Shown piece after piece: positions 14,472 to 15,925 of a stretch of DNA of 15,925 bases (positions are counted from its first letter, which is position 1; every line of letters begins with the position of its first letter). Origin of the DNA: Pseudomonadota bacterium (GTDB lineage: Bacteria > Desulfobacterota > Desulfovibrionia > Desulfovibrionales > Desulfovibrionaceae); the NCBI GenBank assembly GCA_023435825.1, contig JAEZMB010000020.1:1-15925 (forward strand), in the 5' to 3' direction. Both the position numbers and the translations under genes were made by a program. Below the pieces are notes generated by a model. The model was not told where the DNA came from and ran no database searches. It worked only from the letters and a program-made list of their open reading frames with translations.

Positions 14472-14877
14472 CAAATCCGGACGCAAACTTGGCAGGACCG
14501 CCGCGCACCGCAAGGCCATGCTGCGCAATATGGCTCGTTCGCTGCTGATCCACGAGCGGATCCGCACCACCGAACACAAGGCCAAGGAACTTCGCGGCGT
14601 TGTTGAACAGCTCGTCACCCTGGCCCAGACCGACAGCGTTCACGCCCGTCGCATGGCCTACAAGGTGCTCGAGAACCACCAGCTCGTGGCCCGGCTCTTC
14701 AACGAGATCGGCCCGCGCTTCACCGGCCAGCCCGGCGGCTACACCCGCGTGGTCAAGATGAGCATCCCCCGTGCCGGCGACTGCGCCGCCATGGCCGTCA
14801 TCGAGCTGACCAAGATGGCCGGGGCCGCCCCCGCCGCCCAGGAACAGGCTCCCAAGGACGCTTCTTCCGAGGCTTAA
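14461..14877 (+). CDS. rplQ: 50S ribosomal protein L17
   Basis: L17 sits near the tunnel exit of the 50S subunit. The ATG at 14461 (MRHNKSGRKLGRTAAHRKAM) lies inside the last codons of rpoA and gives 138 residues. The longer open frame from 14290 is rejected because it runs through rpoA. Signatures are LRNMARSLLIHERIRTTEHK, AKELRGVVEQLVTLA and GPRFTGQPGGYTRVVK. The last 20 or so residues form an alanine-rich, variable tail. It is the last gene of the operon, with a strong terminator 13 nt after its stop. Confidence 0.97.
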   Translation: MRHNKSGRKLGRTAAHRKAMLRNMARSLLIHERIRTTEHKAKELRGVVEQLVTLAQTDSVHARRMAYKVLENHQLVARLFNEIGPRFTGQPGGYTRVVKMSIPRAGDCAAMAVIELTKMAGAAPAAQEQAPKDASSEA

Positions 14878-14890
14878 ACGCGATCTCTTC

Positions 14891-14921
14891 AAAGCAGGGC
14901 CCAAGGGCCCTGCTTTTTTTT
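14891..14921 (+). terminator. Strong intrinsic terminator of the ribosomal protein operon
   Basis: AAAGCAGGGCC (14891-14901) pairs perfectly with GGCCCTGCTTT (14906-14916) around loop CAAG, giving 11 bp. A run of eight T (14914-14921) follows the GC-rich part. It marks the end of the long transcript that starts upstream of this window. Confidence 0.93.
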
Positions 14922-14931
14922 GACCTGATGG

Positions 14932-14946
14932 ATCGGATTTTTCGAT
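14932..14946 (+). promoter_or_regulatory. LysR-type box (T-N11-A) upstream of the LysR gene
   Basis: The 15-bp sequence ATCGGATTTTTCGAT has the dyad ATCG-N7-CGAT, with T at 14933 and A at 14945 separated by 11 nt. This is the T-N11-A core of LysR-family binding sites. It lies 16 nt before the likely start codon. A weak promoter could pair TTGACC (14920-14925) with GATAGG (14944-14949, 18-bp spacing), which the box would overlap. That would fit self-repression. Chance occurrence cannot be excluded. Confidence 0.4.
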
Positions 14947-14962
14947 AGGGGGTATGGCGCTT

Positions 14963-15853
14963 ATGGATGTTCGCCGGCTTCAAGCCTTTGCCAAAGTTTA
15001 CGAACTGCGCAGCTTTTCCCGCGCCGGCGAAGAACTGTTGCTGTCACAGCCCACCATCAGCGCCCATATCGCGGCCCTCGAAGAGGAACTTGAGACCCAG
15101 CTCTTCGACCGCCTCGGGCGGTCCGTGTTGCCGACCCAGGCCGGCGACGTCCTGTACCGCTACTGCACCACGATCTTCACCCAGCTCGACCATGCCAAGG
15201 CCGACATCATGGCCCTGTCCGCCCGTGTCGCCGGCGAACTGGTCATTGGCGGCAGCACCATTCCGGCCCACTACATCATCCCCCGGCTGGTGGCCCGCTA
15301 CGTGGCCGCCTATCCCGAGGTCCGGGTGGACCTGACCGGCGGCGACACCAGCGAGATCGCGCAGAAAGTGGCCGAGGGCACGGTGCATGTCGGCATCATC
15401 GGAGCGCCCGCGCCCTATCCCGAACTGGTGAGTCTGCCGTATCTTGATGACGCCCTGGTGGTGGTCGCGCCGGCCGCGCTGGCGCTGCCGGATCTGACCG
15501 GCAGCGGCTGGCAGGATCGTCTGGCCGGGCTTCCCTGGATCATGCGGGAGCAAGGCTCCGGCACGCGCCAGACCCTGGAGGCGTCTTTTGCTAAAGCCGG
15601 CCTGGACATCCGCGCCATACATCCGGTGCTGGCCGTCCATTCCTCCCTGGCCGTGCTCGAATGCGTGGATGCCGGTCTGGGAGTGGCCGCCGTGTCCACC
15701 TTGGCCGCCCGTTCCTATCTGGAGCGGGGGAGTGTTACGGCCCTGGACGTGCCGCATCTGGACATGCGACGCAGCTTCTATGTCGTGCACCACGCCAAGC
15801 GGTATCTGTTCCCTGCCTTGCGCTTTTTCCTCAAGACCTGCGGCTGCGTCTAG
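14963..15853 (+). CDS. LysR-family transcriptional regulator, similar to the selenium-metabolism-associated subgroup
   Basis: The 296-residue product has an N-terminal winged helix-turn-helix (MDVRRLQAFAKVYELRSFSR, then SQPTISAHIAALEEEL to about residue 43 and LFDRLGRSVLPTQAGDVLYR). A linker helix and a periplasmic-binding-protein-like effector domain from about residue 88 follow. GGSTIPAHYIIPRL, MREQGSGTR and LDMRRSFYVVHH resemble, from memory, LysR proteins annotated as selenium-metabolism-associated in sulfate reducers; the ligand is unknown. The ATG at 14963 is 10 nt after GGGGG. The ATG at 14954 would add MAL and lies too close to that site. The protein ends in a Cys-Gly-Cys-Val tail. 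It lies beyond the operon terminator, so it is a separate unit. Confidence 0.85.
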   Translation: MDVRRLQAFAKVYELRSFSRAGEELLLSQPTISAHIAALEEELETQLFDRLGRSVLPTQAGDVLYRYCTTIFTQLDHAKADIMALSARVAGELVIGGSTIPAHYIIPRLVARYVAAYPEVRVDLTGGDTSEIAQKVAEGTVHVGIIGAPAPYPELVSLPYLDDALVVVAPAALALPDLTGSGWQDRLAGLPWIMREQGSGTRQTLEASFAKAGLDIRAIHPVLAVHSSLAVLECVDAGLGVAAVSTLAARSYLERGSVTALDVPHLDMRRSFYVVHHAKRYLFPALRFFLKTCGCV

Positions 15854-15884
15854 AGGGGCCATTGCCTGGCTGCAACGTCAAGCG

Positions 15885-15900
15885 GCCCCGGCCCGGGGGC
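15885..15900 (+). other. GC hairpin at the edge of the poly-G run
   Basis: GCCCC (15885-15889) can pair with GGGGC (15896-15900) around GGCCCG. It lies 31 nt after the LysR stop and could be the stem of a terminator whose T run is lost behind the doubtful G run. Confidence 0.3.
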
Positions 15901-15923
15901 GGGGGGGGGGGGGGGGGGGGGGG
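15901..15923. repeat. Run of 23 G at the window end, probably artefact
   Basis: An uninterrupted G homopolymer is followed only by TT. It starts directly after a GC-only hairpin. Such runs are typical of failed base calls at a read or contig end, so bases from about 15895 should not be trusted. Confidence 0.7.
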
Positions 15924-15925
15924 TT

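Noticed and set aside
15044..15862. 272-codon minus-strand frame opposite the LysR gene
   Set aside because: No ribosome binding site or recognisable family; it is opposite a clear LysR domain protein.

Overview
This window is the conserved tuf-S10-spc-alpha ribosomal protein cluster of a GC-rich Gram-negative bacterium. The third codon positions are strongly G/C. The gene order, the protein sequences (for example the S10, RpoA and Map N-termini), the lack of adk and infA, and a LysR-type regulator directly after rplQ all fit a Desulfovibrio-like sulfate reducer (Desulfovibrionaceae). This assignment comes from recognised sequence character and gene order, not from a search.

Layout, all on the + strand. 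Positions 1-560 hold the 3' part of tuf (EF-Tu domains II and III), cut by the window start. Positions 565-5473 hold the S10 group: rpsJ, rplC, rplD, rplW, rplB, rpsS, rplV, rpsC, rplP, rpmC, rpsQ. Positions 5483-10795 hold the spc group: rplN, rplX, rplE, rpsN, rpsH, rplF, rplR, rpsE, rpmD, rplO, secY. Positions 10798-14877 hold the alpha group: map, rpmJ, rpsM, rpsK, rpsD, rpoA, rplQ. A strong intrinsic terminator at 14891-14921 closes the operon. A LysR-family regulator follows at 14963-15853. The sequence ends in a run of 23 G that looks artefactual.

The genes work together in building and running the translation apparatus: rRNA-binding ribosomal proteins, the tRNA delivery factor EF-Tu, the translocon subunit SecY that docks on the ribosome, the methionine aminopeptidase that acts at the exit tunnel, and the RNA polymerase alpha subunit. 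Spacing is tight from tuf to map (gaps of 0-30 nt, several stop/start overlaps), so translation is probably coupled. Only three longer non-coding gaps exist before the terminator: map-rpmJ (58 nt), rpsM-rpsK (76 nt) and rpsK-rpsD (185 nt). All three hold clear inverted repeats.

I see no new biological system here. The items most worth a second look are the four-hairpin leader in front of TTG-started rpsD, which is a candidate S4 autoregulatory element, the hairpins in the other two gaps, and a T-N11-A LysR box just upstream of the LysR gene's own start. There are no tRNA, rRNA, CRISPR or insertion sequence features.
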